DNA of 64,000 bases from Trematomus loennbergii (taxonomy: Eukaryota > Chordata > Actinopteri > Perciformes > Nototheniidae), in NCBI GenBank assembly GCA_012861695.1, contig JAAOOA010001158.1:1-64000 (forward strand), in the 5' to 3' direction. The position numbers and the translations under genes are program-made. The notes under the pieces are model-generated. The model saw only the letters and a program-made list of their open reading frames with translations, did not search any database and was not told where the DNA came from. Of this stretch, positions 1 through 11,060 are shown one piece after another (the stretch's first letter is position 1; the number at the start of each line of letters is the position of its first letter).

Positions 1-1424
1 CATGAGACAGACACTGACGCTGTGAGAAGAGAGGAAAAGAGACAGGCTCTGTGTATTTGATGATTATATATCATTATATCGTCGTTATTCATTTGTTTTA
101 AAGCTCAATAAATAACAAAGAAAGACCTTTGACCGGCACTTTTATCATTTTGTCCGGAAGATTTAAACTTAAACACGCTGACCGGCAAAAAACTCTGCCC
201 GGTTCTGTCGGCCCCCACCGCGGAGAATACAGAGAAGTGCAGCCATGACAACCATTCTTCTTCGCTGCTTTTGTGGAGGAAGTTGCTGCTTTTGTGGAGG
301 AAGTTACAGCGCCACGTACAGGTTCGGCATATGTACTGCAGCTTTTCCAGCGTTTGGATGTAAACGGCCGTCTCGTGGAGCTTGACACAATCCGGTGTAT
401 ATTGCGTGGGGACGGAAGCTTTTTGGCGATTGCATTTGCGTTACTCGATGCGTTTTGCCGTATTTGTCCTCGTGGAGCCGGGGCCTGAATACCACATACC
501 AAAACTTGAACCTGCACTCTTATGTAAATATATTTAACAATCCAAATGTGTGCATACAGGTATGTTCATTCAAATGACCAACGTGTTAGCGCGACATCTT
601 GTTTCAACAGTTACTTCATTTTGAATTGTTTGAATCCTGTCCAGAAACAGAGGAAAATGTGTGGATCTCATCGGATCAGCGTTTTTTGATCGTGATATTC
701 TAGAAAAAACTAAGAAAAAGCTGATTCTGAGTAATTGAATTATTCTGACATGATGACAACACTTCATAATACACCATTTGAGGGTTCCTTTGACTTTCCA
801 GGACCCTTGTTAACCCTTTGAGGTCGCCACACACGGCGCTGCTTGTTTTTAACATTTTCAGGCGATTTGAAATCTATTCAATGTTGTCTAGGGATTTCAA
901 GAAGCGTATAAAAAACAATGGATTGTGTTTTATGAACATTTATCCATGTTAGAAGCAGATTTAGATGTGTTAGGAGTTAGATAAAGATCTAATTAGGCAT
1001 CCCATGAAGTTGGCTGTTGACCAATCAGAGGCTGTTCCTGGGATTTGAAGACATTTCTGAGTGAAAACATTTCCGTCTTGTTTTTTCTTTTGTACATATG
1101 GTCTAACTATGTGTACATCCAGGTGACATCGCTGCAGCCTACATATGCTGATAGCTTAGCTTAGCTTGACACAAACATGCATGTATGTATTGATTGTGGA
1201 GCACAGGGTTCATGTGTTAAAAGCATTTTTACCAAAAAAGAAAACAGCTGAGCCAAACACGTAAAGAAAGGGAACGTTAACCACTTTTTCAATGATATTT
1301 TCCAGGTATTTCCACTCATTTTCAACCCCTTAAAAGCCCTTTTTCTAATTCTTAATGACTGAGTGTGGACGTGTATAAATGCCAGTATCTTCAGATTGGA
1401 CGTGTGTGTGCAGTGTTTCCTCAC
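1..1424. other. Intronic or 3' flank of lman2, mostly unannotated
   Basis: If the lectin gene reading is right, this stretch lies in intron 2 of lman2 (minus strand). About 200-480 contains a block that, on the minus strand, resembles the inner part of the MITE at 5222-5707 (shared words such as agtacatatgcc and a cctgta-gtgg-gctgt string). It is probably a diverged fragment of the same or a related repeat. I see no exon in 550-1424. Confidence 0.35.
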
Positions 1425-4400
1425 CACAGTGTTCCAGATGGAGCCCTGCTTGCTCTTCTCGTCGGAAGTCAGGCGAACGTACGAGCTCGTCACCAGCGTG
1501 CTGCCCCAGAAGTCCCACTGACTGGAGGCGCTGTTTTCCCACTCCTGAGCACAACAAGTAAACAACAACACACTGTTTACTCTACTTGCATTCACTTATT
1601 CACTGACAACATTCTCTGCAACATGTATATAGTTCACTTCATCTGCACTACTTGAACATTGGTTGCAACATAATCTGCACTATGTTATTGTTTTAGGTCT
1701 TAGATATACAGTATATATACAGGTTGTTTTATTCTCTGTCAAAGCGTCTTTGAGTTTTTAGAAAAGCGCTATATAAGTGTCATGTATTATTATTATTATT
1801 TGTTTATGTAGGATTTTCGGAGGAGCCTGGGATTTCAGATTTTCATTGCCATATCCACACGGTACTGTTACGACAATAAAGCTTTGAATCTTTGAATAGA
1901 AAAAGTCACAGAGGAGAGAACGGTGTTTTCTTGTCTGGTTTTCACTGAAACAGAAGTTGATTTCTGGCTGTGGTTTTCTCACGTAAACGTCTCCACAGAA
2001 ACGGGTTGTTTCAGATTTCAGGCGGCTTCATATCAGCTGATCTAAAACCAGTTTGCTCAACAGTTCCTGTGCAAACACGCTCCAACAGGAAGCGCCTCAC
2101 ACCTTCAGTGCTGAGACGTGTCTGAAGGAAAGCACTACACACTGAAATACGATTACATACATTTAAATACCTTCGTCATTGCTCACTCTCTAAATATAAA
2201 GATTAAAGGAGACATTGCCTCATAGAGTAGAATATAACTGCTTTAAGGGCGACTGTGGCTGCGAGGGAGTGCGGTCGTCTTTCAACCAGAAGGTTGTGGG
2301 TTCGATCCCAGCCCGTGCAGCCAACATGTCGATGTATCCTTGGGCAAGATACTGAACCCTGAGTTGCTCCTGATGGCCAACGGTGTGTGAATGTTAGTTC
2401 CTAGAGTAAGGGGCACTGCTCTGTGTGAATGTTAGTTCCTAGAGTAAGGTACACTGCTCTGTATGAATGTTAGTTCCTAGAGTAAGGTGCACTGCTCTGT
2501 GTGAATGTTAGGTCCTAGAGTAAGGTACACTGCTCTGTATGAATGTTAGTTCCTAGAGTAAGGTACACTGCTCTGTATGAATGTTAGTTCCTAGAGTAAG
2601 GTACACTGCTCTGTATGAATGTTAGTTCCTAGAGTAAGGTACACTGCTCTGTGTGAAGGTTAGTTCCTAGAGTAAGGTACACTCTGTGTGAATGTTAGTT
2701 CCTAGAGTAAGGTGCACTGCTCTGTGTGAATGTTAGGTCCTAGAGTAAGGTACACTGCTCTGTGTGAATGTTAGTTCCTAGAGTAAGGTACACTGCTCTG
2801 TGTGAATGTTAGTTCCTAGAGTAAGGTACACTGCTCTGTATGAATGTTAGTTCCTAGAGTAAGGTACACTGCTCTGTATGAATGTTAGTTCCTAGAGTAA
2901 GGTGCACTGCTCTGTATGAATGTTAGTTCCTAGAGTAAGGTACACTGCTCTGTGTGAATGTTAGTTCCTAGAGTAAGGTACACTGCTCTGTGTGAATGTT
3001 AGTTCCTAGAGTAAGGTACACTGCTCTGTGTGAATGTTAGTTCGTAGAGTAAGGTACACTGCTCTGTGTGAATGTTAGTTCGTAGAGTAAGGTACACTGC
3101 TCTGTATGAATGTTAGTTCGTAGAGTAAGGTACACTGCTCTGTGTGAATGTTAGTTCCTAGAGTAAGGTACACTGCTCTGTGTGAATGTTAGTTCCTAGA
3201 GTAAGGTACACTGCTCTGTGTGAATGTTAGTTCGTAGAGTAAGGTACACTGCTCTGTGTGAATGTTAGTTCCTAGAGTAAGGTACACTGCTCTGTGTGAA
3301 TGTTAGTTCCTAGAGTAAGGTACACTGCTCTGTGTGAATGTTAGTTCCTAGAGTAAGGTACACTGCTCTGTGTGAATGTTAGTTCCTAGAGTAAGGTACA
3401 CTGCTCTGTGTGAATGTTAGTTCGTAGAGTAAGGTACACTGCTCTGTGTGAATGTTAGTTCCTAGAGTAAGGTACACTGCTCTGTGTGAATGTTAGTTCC
3501 TAGAGTAAGGTACACTGCTCTGTGTGAAGTTAGTTCCTAGAGTAAGGTACACTGCTCTGTGTGAATGTTAGTTCGTAGAGTAAGGTACACTGCTCTGTGT
3601 GAATGTTAGTTCGTAGAGTAAGGTACACTGCTCTGTGTGAATGTTAGTTCCTAGAGTAAGGTACACTGCTCTGTGTGAATGTTAGTTCGTAGAGTAAGGT
3701 ACACTGCTCTGTGTGAATGTTAGTTCCTAGAGTAAGGTACACTGCTCTGTATGAATGTTAGTTCCTAGAGTAAGGTACACTGCTCTGTGTGAATGTTAGT
3801 TCGTAGAGTAAGGTACACTGCTCTGTGTGAATGTTAGTTCCTAGAGTAAGGTACACTGCTCTGTATGAATGTTAGTTCCTAGAGTAAGGTACACTGCTCT
3901 GTGTGAATGTTAGTTCCTAGAGTAAGGTACACTGCTCTGTGTGAATGTTAGTTCCTAGAGTAAGTACACTGCTCTGTGTGAATGTTAGTTCGTAGAGTAA
4001 GGTACACTGCTCTGTGTGAATGTTAGTTCCTAGAGTAAGGTACACTGCTCTGTGTGAATGTTAGTTCGTAGAGTAAGGTACACTGCTCTGTGTGAATGTT
4101 AGTTCCTAGAGTAAGGTACACTGCTCTGTGTGAATGTTAGTTCCTAGAGTAAGGTACACTGCTCTGTATGAATGTTAGTTCCTAGAGTAAGGTACACTGC
4201 TCTGTGTGAATGTTAGTTCGTAGAGTAAGGTACACTGCTCTGTGTGAATGTTAGTTCCTAGAGTAAGGTACACTGCTCTGTGTGAATGTTAGTTCCTAGA
4301 GTAAGGTGCACTGCTCTGTTATGAATGTTAGTTCCTAGAGTAAGGTACACTGCTCTGTATGAATGTTAGTTCCTAGAGTAAGGTACACTGCTCTGTATGA

Positions 4401-7400
4401 ATGTTAGTTCCTAGAGTAAGGTACACTGCTCTGTGTGATGTTAGTTCCTAGAGTAAGGTACACTGCTCTGTGTGAATGTTAGTTCCTAGAGTAAGCACTG
4501 CTCTGTGTGAATGTTAGTTCCTAGAGTAAGGTACACTGCTCTGTATGAATGTGTTCCTAGAGTAAGGTACACTGCTCTGTATGAATGTTAGTTCCTAGAG
4601 TAAGGTACACTGCTCTGTATGAATGTTAGTTCCTAGAGTAAGGTTTACTGCTCTGTGTGAATGTTTTCCTAGAGTAAGGTACACTGCTCGTGTGATGTTA
4701 GTTCTAGAGTAAGGTTTACTGCTCTGTGTGAATGGGTGATGACATGTAGTATGTAAAGCGCTTTGAGGGTCTTAAAGACTGGATAAAGCGCTATATAAGC
4801 ACAGTCCATTTACCATAAAAAACATAATTTTAGAGATTTTAAAGGGTATGAATAAAGTGTCTGTAGGAACATGATTGTTGTTTTGTTGTTTTTAAACTCT
4901 AATGGACTCACTTACATGCTGGTTCTTTTTTTCTGAGTCAACGTGTGTCAATGGTCCATTTGTTATTCTAAGAGTATGTTAGGTGATATTACGCCAGGGT
5001 GAGGATCGCTTGTTTTGCAGATGAGTTATTGCCATTCAAACCTCAGGTTATCAGAGTCATGTGTATTTACCGGCTGTTTGAAATAGTTCTGTAGATTATA
5101 AATGAATACACGTTAGTAATGGATCTACATTAATAAGCTGGTTTACGTGGCTTTATATCCAATCTAACTGTGTCTTGGAGCTCTTTTGAATGCAATCATG
5201 TGCACGTTTAACTGTATTTAAAGGGGACCTATCATGCAAAATGCACTTTTGTACGTCTTTTCTACATGAATATGTGTCCCCGGTGTTCCAGGGAACTCAC
5301 CAAGTGTCAGAAAACACAACCCTCTCTATTTTCCTCCATACCCAAATCTCTAAAAAAGGGGCTGCAACGGATCTGATAAAAACTGATCCAGATTTGAACA
5401 CTGTCCTGACGTCAGGACGGTGGCGCTACGGCTATTGGGCCAACTCCACCAATCAGGAGGAGACAGCCACGGCCATTGCCGTTCGAAAGCGCTGGAGACG
5501 CTGTAGTACATATGCCAGGCCTGTAGGTGGTGCTGTTCTCACTGAATCAGCCCTTGCTAAAACAGAGCTAAAAAATGTCAAATTGAGCAAATGAGGCATG
5601 GCTAAAATGCATGATCTGTTTAGTATTTTGAAAAAGAAAAAGTATAAATATGCCTTATATAGGTATGGTCCTACACTATATTATTATAATAGCATGATAG
5701 GTACACTTTAAGTATGTATAACTGTTAGTGAGTATGTAGTGTTTCCTCAGTAAGGGTGTTCTGCTGAGAGTTCACCGACAGGAAACTGATCTGTTTTCCT
5801 TCATCTGCACATGCCCTGAACAAACACCTCCTGAAGGCGTACTGACTTACCTCTGCAGATTATAAATACAATTACAGATAGTTAATCTATCTCTATATGT
5901 ATATATATATAGATATATATATCCCTCAGCTGCACACCTGCTCCTCTCTAACGGTTGCAGCCGCCTGCAGCTCGCGGTCTGATCGAGAGATAAGAGTGTA
6001 CCACTAAAGTGTGCCAGGGTTTGCTAAATTCAACTGAAATCCAAATGTGTAAACACGTGGCTCTTCAACTACACCTCATCTGTACCTAATCAGTCGTTAA
6101 GGACTTTTATTTACACTTCTAAAACAAAGACAGCCTGCATCACTTTTAGAAAATGACCTAAAGCTTCTAGCATAATTATATAAAATCAAATAACTAGTCA
6201 TACCTCCCACTGCTCTGTGACATGTGTTTAAACCTGTATTATATATGTTTTTCTCTGGGCTTTTAAATGATTGTTAATGAATTTTAATGCTTTCAATGTA
6301 TTGTAAATCACTTTGAAAAGCCTCGTGTTGAAACGTCGCCTTGCCTTTACTCCTTACTCTTAATTGTAGGTCTTAGATGTATTACATTTAGGGGGACATT
6401 TGAATTATTACAGCAAACACATAGAGGCAAGAAATAGCTTTTAAAAGATAGAAATACACAAATTACAATTGAAAAGAGTACACATCCAGGTGGATAACAA
6501 GACGTAGCGTAACATCATTTAGTGTGGCATGTTTAAAGCAGTTTGTTAGCAGAGATCAAGTATTGCTCAGTTATTCACAGAGTATTCGAAGAGTCAGACT
6601 AAGAGGACGTTCCTCTGAAGCTCTTTTTGCACTTTGTTAAAATGATAAACTGCATTTTGTTGTCTCAGTATCTTCGATTGTTTGGTACAAAAGCCTGATG
6701 TCTCACAGCATGAGGTGACTGACGTTAAGTGTCGCTTTATCCTAATGATAAGAAATGAAGCTGAACAGGTCGAGCAATGCTGTGAAGAATGAAGGGGCTG
6801 AAATACCTGTCTTTCAGGTATATATATATATATATAATATACTACTACTCCACTACAGTTCAGAGGTAAATGGTGTACTTGTACTCCACTACATGTATTT
6901 AATACCTTTAGTTACTTCACAGATGTGGATGAATGATGTGAAATATAATCAAGTGTTAAATCAGACTTTAGTTCCACCTGGAGTAAATCCACAAGCTACC
7001 CTGCAGTATACAAAGTCATTCAAACTAGCTGCACCTTTACCAGCTTTGAGAACACTTTCATGATCAATCATTATAAACATACTCAAGTACTAGATCTGAG
7101 TACTTCTGCTTTTACTACAATATCTGAGTACTTCTACTTTTACTCTCAAGTACAAGATCTCAGTACTTCTACTTTTACTCAAGTACAAGATCTCAGTACT
7201 TCTCCCACCTCTAGTTAAGATGTTTATTTAGTAAACAGTGTAATTTATATGTGTATCTTATCTATGTTAAGCTATCTTTGGCCCCTTTGAGAGACGAATA
7301 AAGGTATTGTGATTCTGATTTGCCTGTGCCGAAGACAAACGTCCATTACAGGTAAATTTAACAGACAATAAAGCATTCTGTATGTGTAATAACTTCATTA

Positions 7401-7611
7401 AAAAGTCGTATTTGTCTCTTAATGACAGTGCCAGAGCCCAGAGGAGCTAACATGCTAACAGGCTAACAGTGTTACCTTGGTAAGGCTTCATTAATGAATG
7501 TTCTCTCTTCAGATGTTCCGTGTTCCCGTCCGTTATATCGCACAGAACCTCAAACAGCTGGCACATCAGGAGAACCACAGCTGTTCTCACAAATACTCCA
7601 AAGTTTCCCAT
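1425..7611 (-). CDS. lman2: VIP36-type L-type lectin (LMAN2), exons 1-2
   Basis: Exon 1 coding part is 7611-7476. It starts with ATG, has a hydrophobic signal-peptide-like stretch (VVLLMC) and ends in the family motif LKREHSLMKPYQ before a GT donor at 7475. Exon 2 is 1544-1425, after an AG acceptor and before a GTGAGG donor, and carries WDFWGSTLVTSSYVRLT and SKQGSIWN, the start of the L-type lectin fold. VIP36/LMAN2 proteins are type I membrane lectins that bind high-mannose glycans on cargo in the early secretory pathway. Later exons lie outside the window (below position 1). Exon 1 ends in phase 1, but exon 2 reads on only if one A is removed from its GGGAAAAC run; the exon is 120 nt where 119 would keep frame. 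This is either an assembly indel or a real lesion. The LMAN2L paralogue is the main alternative name. Confidence 0.82.
1740..1805 (+). repeat. L2-type LINE/SINE 3' tail fragment
   Basis: The string ctttgagtttttagaaaagc followed by gctatataag and a short (TAT)n tract is the conserved hairpin-type 3' tail used by fish L2-clade LINEs and their SINE partners. The same tail recurs at about 4757-4815. Only the tail is seen here. Confidence 0.5.
2246..4815 (+). repeat. tRNA-derived SINE with internally expanded body
   Basis: The left end has a Pol III promoter layout: an A-box-like tggctgcgaggg at 2256-2267 and a B box ggttcgatccc at 2299-2309, as in tRNA-derived SINEs. The right end (about 4757-4815) has the aaagcgctatataagc L2-type tail. 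Between them, where a normal fish SINE has a short gtgtgaatg-rich body, lies the tandem array annotated separately. The two ends therefore appear to belong to one SINE copy blown apart by tandem expansion. The SINE lies antisense to lman2, within intron 1. Confidence 0.6.
2385..4735 (+). repeat. 38-bp minisatellite, about 60 copies
   Basis: The unit is gaatgttagttcctagag followed by taaggtacactgctctgtgt (38 bp), repeated with few changes for about 2.3 kb. The common variants are cctag/cgtag and tgtgtg/tgtatg, and a few units have small deletions, mostly near the right edge (4430-4720). The tgtatg variant is frequent in both flanks and the cgtag variant is confined to the middle. No spacers separate the units, so this is a satellite and not a CRISPR array. 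Confidence 0.95.
4820..5217. other. lman2 intron 1, no feature seen
   Basis: AT-rich intronic sequence between the satellite and the TTAA MITE. I see no exon, hairpin or recognisable repeat. Confidence 0.5.
5222..5707. mobile_element. TTAA-flanked MITE (piggyBac-like)
   Basis: The ends are inverted: aggggacctatcatgc at 5222 and gcatgataggtacact ending at 5707. They are flanked by the direct duplication TTAA at 5218-5221 and 5708-5711. TTAA duplication is the hallmark of the piggyBac superfamily (Kolobok also uses it). At 486 bp with no transposase, it is non-autonomous. A related terminus (agggcccatgtcatgc after TTAA) begins at 14399. Confidence 0.75.
5712..6839. other. lman2 intron 1 with AT microsatellite and LINE-tail remnants
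   Basis: A TA/GATA-rich microsatellite lies at about 5885-5922. A degraded LINE-like tail (atgtattgtaaatcactttg) is at about 6294-6315. No exon is visible. Confidence 0.4.
6845..7216. repeat. Diverged DNA-transposon relic (tactcaagtac family)
   Basis: Runs of gtacttctacttttactcaa and ending tctcccacctctagtt are characteristic of a very common fish non-autonomous element whose other end (agaggtgagaagtaactaag) is seen at 48374. Internal duplications of the acttctacttttactcaag block lie at 7100-7200. Confidence 0.55.
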
Positions 7612-8010
7612 GTTGTCCAAAAACAGCCTCGGATAAAAACTCTCACAACAAACTGATCCTTCGAAACTCCATAAACTGACTCGGTCCGTCCTCTATTATC
7701 CTCCGGAGGACTGACGGCTTTTTGCCTCACTTCCTAAACAGAGTGAACGTATTTACCCCTTTACATACTTCTAAAATAATACATACAAAATACACATATT
7801 TTAATAACGAACAATATCTTATTTACATTATGTATTTAGACTGTAATGATACGAGGAAACGTTAAGATGTGTTTGTTTCTACACGGAAGACGGATTTTAG
7901 ACGGTTCAAATGTTACCAGCCAATCAGACAGCAGCACATCGCAATTTAAGCCAATCAGGGAGCACTTGTAGTACACGTGTTGTTCGCCTGTTCTCCACTA
8001 GATGGCGAAA
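7612..8010 (-). promoter_or_regulatory. Putative lman2 5' UTR and promoter region
   Basis: This is the region directly upstream of the lman2 start on the minus strand. It contains two CCAAT-box cores (ccaatcag at 7919 and 7951) and a CTCF-like core ccactagatggcg at 7995-8007. NF-Y and CTCF motifs are orientation-tolerant. There is no TATA box at an obvious distance. The assignment rests on position and motifs only. Confidence 0.35.
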
Positions 8011-8194
8011 GAAGCCAACGAATAAACACGTGAAGAAAGCTGAGGGTTTTATCTGGTGGAAGAAGAAGAAAAATACAAAACCGCAAAAATACTCCACAAA
8101 AAATAAAGCAATTAAAACCGTAATTAAGTAAAATGATGTATGTATTAACAGCAAAATGTAGGCAATTATATTAAAAGTAAAAGTGTAAAAGAGA

Positions 8195-8495
8195 GAGACA
8201 TTCTCTTGGATAACTGGACTTAAACTCACACTGTACATTTTATATTTACGTTCAATCTAATATTCAATATGCCATTGCTCGCATACTTATGTATATTATC
8301 CTGCTTTATATCTTGTTACTGTAACATTTGTAATTCAACATGTACATTTTCTACTACTATTTTATTTCTATTGAGATGTTTATATTTTGGAGTGTTTATT
8401 TTTCTAGTCTTTTAATTTGTTTTGTACAATGCCTTGTCTTTTTATGCTGCTGCAACGCAGAAATGTCCCAAATTGGGATCTTATCTTATATACAC
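8195..8495 (+). repeat. LINE 3' tail family, copy 1
   Basis: The block ends in gctgctgcaacgcagaaatg, cccaaattgggatcttatct, the typical 3' end of a fish non-LTR family whose tail ends in TTATC repeats. Inverted copies share long stretches at about 27600-27990 and 63721-64000. No coding part is present. Confidence 0.6.
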
Positions 8496-8548
8496 AGATT
8501 CAAATCATGAAAACAATAATACACAGCATTCCACTAATGAAGGGACAG

Positions 8549-8641
8549 TGATGTCATGATAGAATGTGATGACATCATATACTGCGAGCCATTGCAACCA
8601 TGGTGATGCCATCTTCAAAGCCTCGGAATGCGATGACATCA
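8549..8641. promoter_or_regulatory. Three CRE-like sites upstream of the coiled-coil gene
   Basis: Three octamers one base away from TGACGTCA occur within 93 bp, 100-200 bp before the start codon: tgatgtca at 8549, tgacatca at 8570 and tgacatca at 8634. CREB/CREM-type control would fit, but this is motif matching only. Confidence 0.3.
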
Positions 8642-8757
8642 CAGACTAAAAGCTGCAGGCTGAGGTGAGGTGAGGTTCTGGTTCAGTTTCACAGTGCACA
8701 GGCAGCAGATACACACAGAAACACAGGCAGAGACTAATTTACCAAACACAGGTCACA

Positions 8758-10657
8758 ATGAAGCCCTCCAACGACCTTAAAGCCAGGAATGTTGCCCTGC
8801 AGGATGAGATACACAGGGCCAAAATCAATGAGAAACATCTGATGGACCAGAACGAAGAGCAGAAAAGGAAGATCTCTTCCATGGTTACAGCTGAGATGGA
8901 TCTGAAGAAAGAGGAGCTGAAGAACGCTGGGCTGAAGCATACTGTCAAAAATCAGACGTTCAGATTAAAAAAAACGAGAGAGGAACTGGACAAGTTGAAA
9001 GTTGAACACAGGGATCTAGAGACTGTCAGTGCGAGAGAGAAGAAAGACTCTGAGCAGAAAATGTACTTCTTCAAAAGAGAGTCTCTGGAGTATCAGAACA
9101 AATTATGTGTGGAGAAGTCTCTCCGCCAACAGAAGGAGAAAGAAGCAGAAATGTTTGGAAACCATCAAAAGGAGAACAGGATGCTGAATATGCAGGTGGA
9201 GAAACTGTCTCATAAAGTGGAGGTGCTGACCGGCTATAAATGCTTCAGCATCAAAACATTAGAAGAGCAGCGAGAACTGCATACGGAGAAGGACATGAAA
9301 GTGGCAATCTTTGACGAGAAGACAAAAATATGGAAAGTAGTAGCGTCAAAATACAAAGAACGCTATGAGAGTCAGGAACGTTACCGGGAAAAACTGAAGG
9401 TGGCGAAACACGAGTGTGAGAGACAGTCAGAGGAGCTGAAAAAACACAGAAGACTGGACGATGTACACAGGACCACAGTACATGATTTACAAACAACGAT
9501 AGCGCACTGGAGGATAAAAGAGAGGGTGGGAAAATAAGTATGCAAACCTGGAAGTCGACATGGAAATCTTGCGGGAAGAAAACAGAGCCCTCATAACGGC
9601 AGCAGAAATGTACGAAGAAGGGACGTTGAAGCAGCGAAACCTCGTGAAACACATGGAGCTCCAAGTGAAGATGAAACATGATATGAAGATTAAACTCCAC
9701 GATCAAGAGAGGAAGATGATGCATAACACTAACGCCCATGGCCAAGAGATAATCGATCTGAGGGCCTTGATGTTAGATCTGGAGAAGAGGCTAACGCTGA
9801 AGATCATCCATGCTGACAGTGTGGAGGCGGAGAGAAACCTCCTCCAGCAAAACCAGCTTAAGGAACAGGCGCAGCAATCTTTGCTCAACAAAGATATTCA
9901 ACAACTGCAGGAGAAACTCCAAGATCAGACCTGCGAGACCGACGTTCAGAGGGTGAAGCTGGCCAGGTTGGGGATGGAGAGGTGCTGCATGAAGAACCAG
10001 CTGCAGAAAGTCAGCCAGCATTTGGCGGAAAGCAAAATGACGCAGGACGTATGCGTGGTTTCTGCCGACAGGGACCAGATGCTGGGAGAGATGCAGTTGG
10101 CCAAGATGGCAGCGGAGAAGGAGACGCTGGAGAAAGAGCTGCAGACACGAGACAATATGGTGGTGCAGCTGCAGCTGAGACTCAACCAGGAGAGAAGCTG
10201 CCAGGACGCGCACAGACTCACCATCAAAGAGCATGAGCTCCAAAAAGAGCAAATGTGGCTGGAGATGAAGAGGCTCAAGCTCAAGCAGAAAGAGAAAAAG
10301 ACCCTGAAGATGGACCACTTGAAGGCTAAAGAGGAGACCAGGAGGCTGACGGAGAAAGTCAGGAAGTCGGAGTCTGGAGACATGAACCAGCAGACGCCCT
10401 TGCCCCCCATCTCCAAAAAGACCGGACACCCCGCTGAGGAAACCGCCAAGGACCAGGGTTTCTCCGGCTACAAACCTCGGCCAAATCGTGTCATCATCAA
10501 GTCCAAGTGTGTGCCAGAAATGCTAAAGTCCGTCCTCCTGCCTCCCATCCCCACCGTGAAACTCCTGCCTCACCCGCCTCCCAAACGGTCGCAGCATCTT
10601 ACACCGCGCCGCAGAAGCTTAGCGTTATCGGATCCACCGAGAACTGGGTCGCCTTAA
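8758..10657 (+). CDS. Single-exon long coiled-coil protein, unrecognised; one frameshift
   Basis: Two overlapping-phase reading frames (8758-9537 and the frame ending at 10657) encode one continuous coiled-coil protein of about 632 residues if one G is removed from the run gagggtggg near 9524-9530. Upstream the protein ends in HWRIKER and downstream it continues WENKYANLEV. ATG 8758 has A at -3. Almost the whole chain is heptad-rich Lys/Glu/Gln/Leu. The last 100 residues are Pro/Arg/Ser-rich and basic (PPIPTVKLLPHPPPKRS). There are no introns, so it may be a retrogene or a naturally intronless gene. The composition would suit a cytoskeletal, centrosomal or sperm scaffold, but I recognise no family. 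The single frameshift in an otherwise clean 1.9-kb frame could be an assembly indel or a recent inactivation. Confidence 0.65.
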
Positions 10658-11060
10658 GAGCAGCGGGCACAACGTTTTAGTTTTTAGTTTTAGTGTTAGC
10701 TAGTTAAATTAGTTTTAGTTAAGTTGTAGGTTAATGTTTATATAGTGTGTTTTTAAAGATAAGTTTCCTTTGATTTATTTAAAATGTGTTTTCGTTTTTC
10801 AGTTAATTTTTAGTTTTTAGTTTTTAGTTTTCAATTTGTTTTAGTTAAGTTTTAGATTAATGTTTATATAGTGTGTTTTTAAAGATAAGTTTCCTTTGAT
10901 TTATTTAAAATGTGTTTTCGTTTTTCAGTTAATTTTTAGTTTTTAGTTTTTAGTTTTCAATTTGTTTTAGTTAAGTTTTAGATTAAAGTTATTATAGTTA
11001 ATAGTTTAACGACCCACCCACATTCAACCATAAACAATACGGAGGCTAAATAAAGTTCAG
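10658..11060 (+). repeat. 3' UTR with 126-bp tandem duplication and poly(A) signal
   Basis: The T-rich sequence after the coiled-coil stop contains two direct copies, period 126 bp (gtttatatagtgtgttttta at 10736 and 10862). AATAAA lies at 11049-11054 and is a plausible cleavage signal for the upstream gene. Confidence 0.6.

Noticed and set aside
2246..2312. A functional tRNA gene
   Set aside because: A and B box motifs are present, but there is no full cloverleaf and the sequence continues into SINE body text.
2385..4735. CRISPR-like array of regular repeats
   Set aside because: The 38-bp units are contiguous without variable spacers, the genome is a vertebrate and there are no cas genes; it is a minisatellite.
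9791..10449. Long minus-strand frames over the coiled-coil gene
   Set aside because: Leu/Ser-rich shadows of the heptad-coding plus strand.
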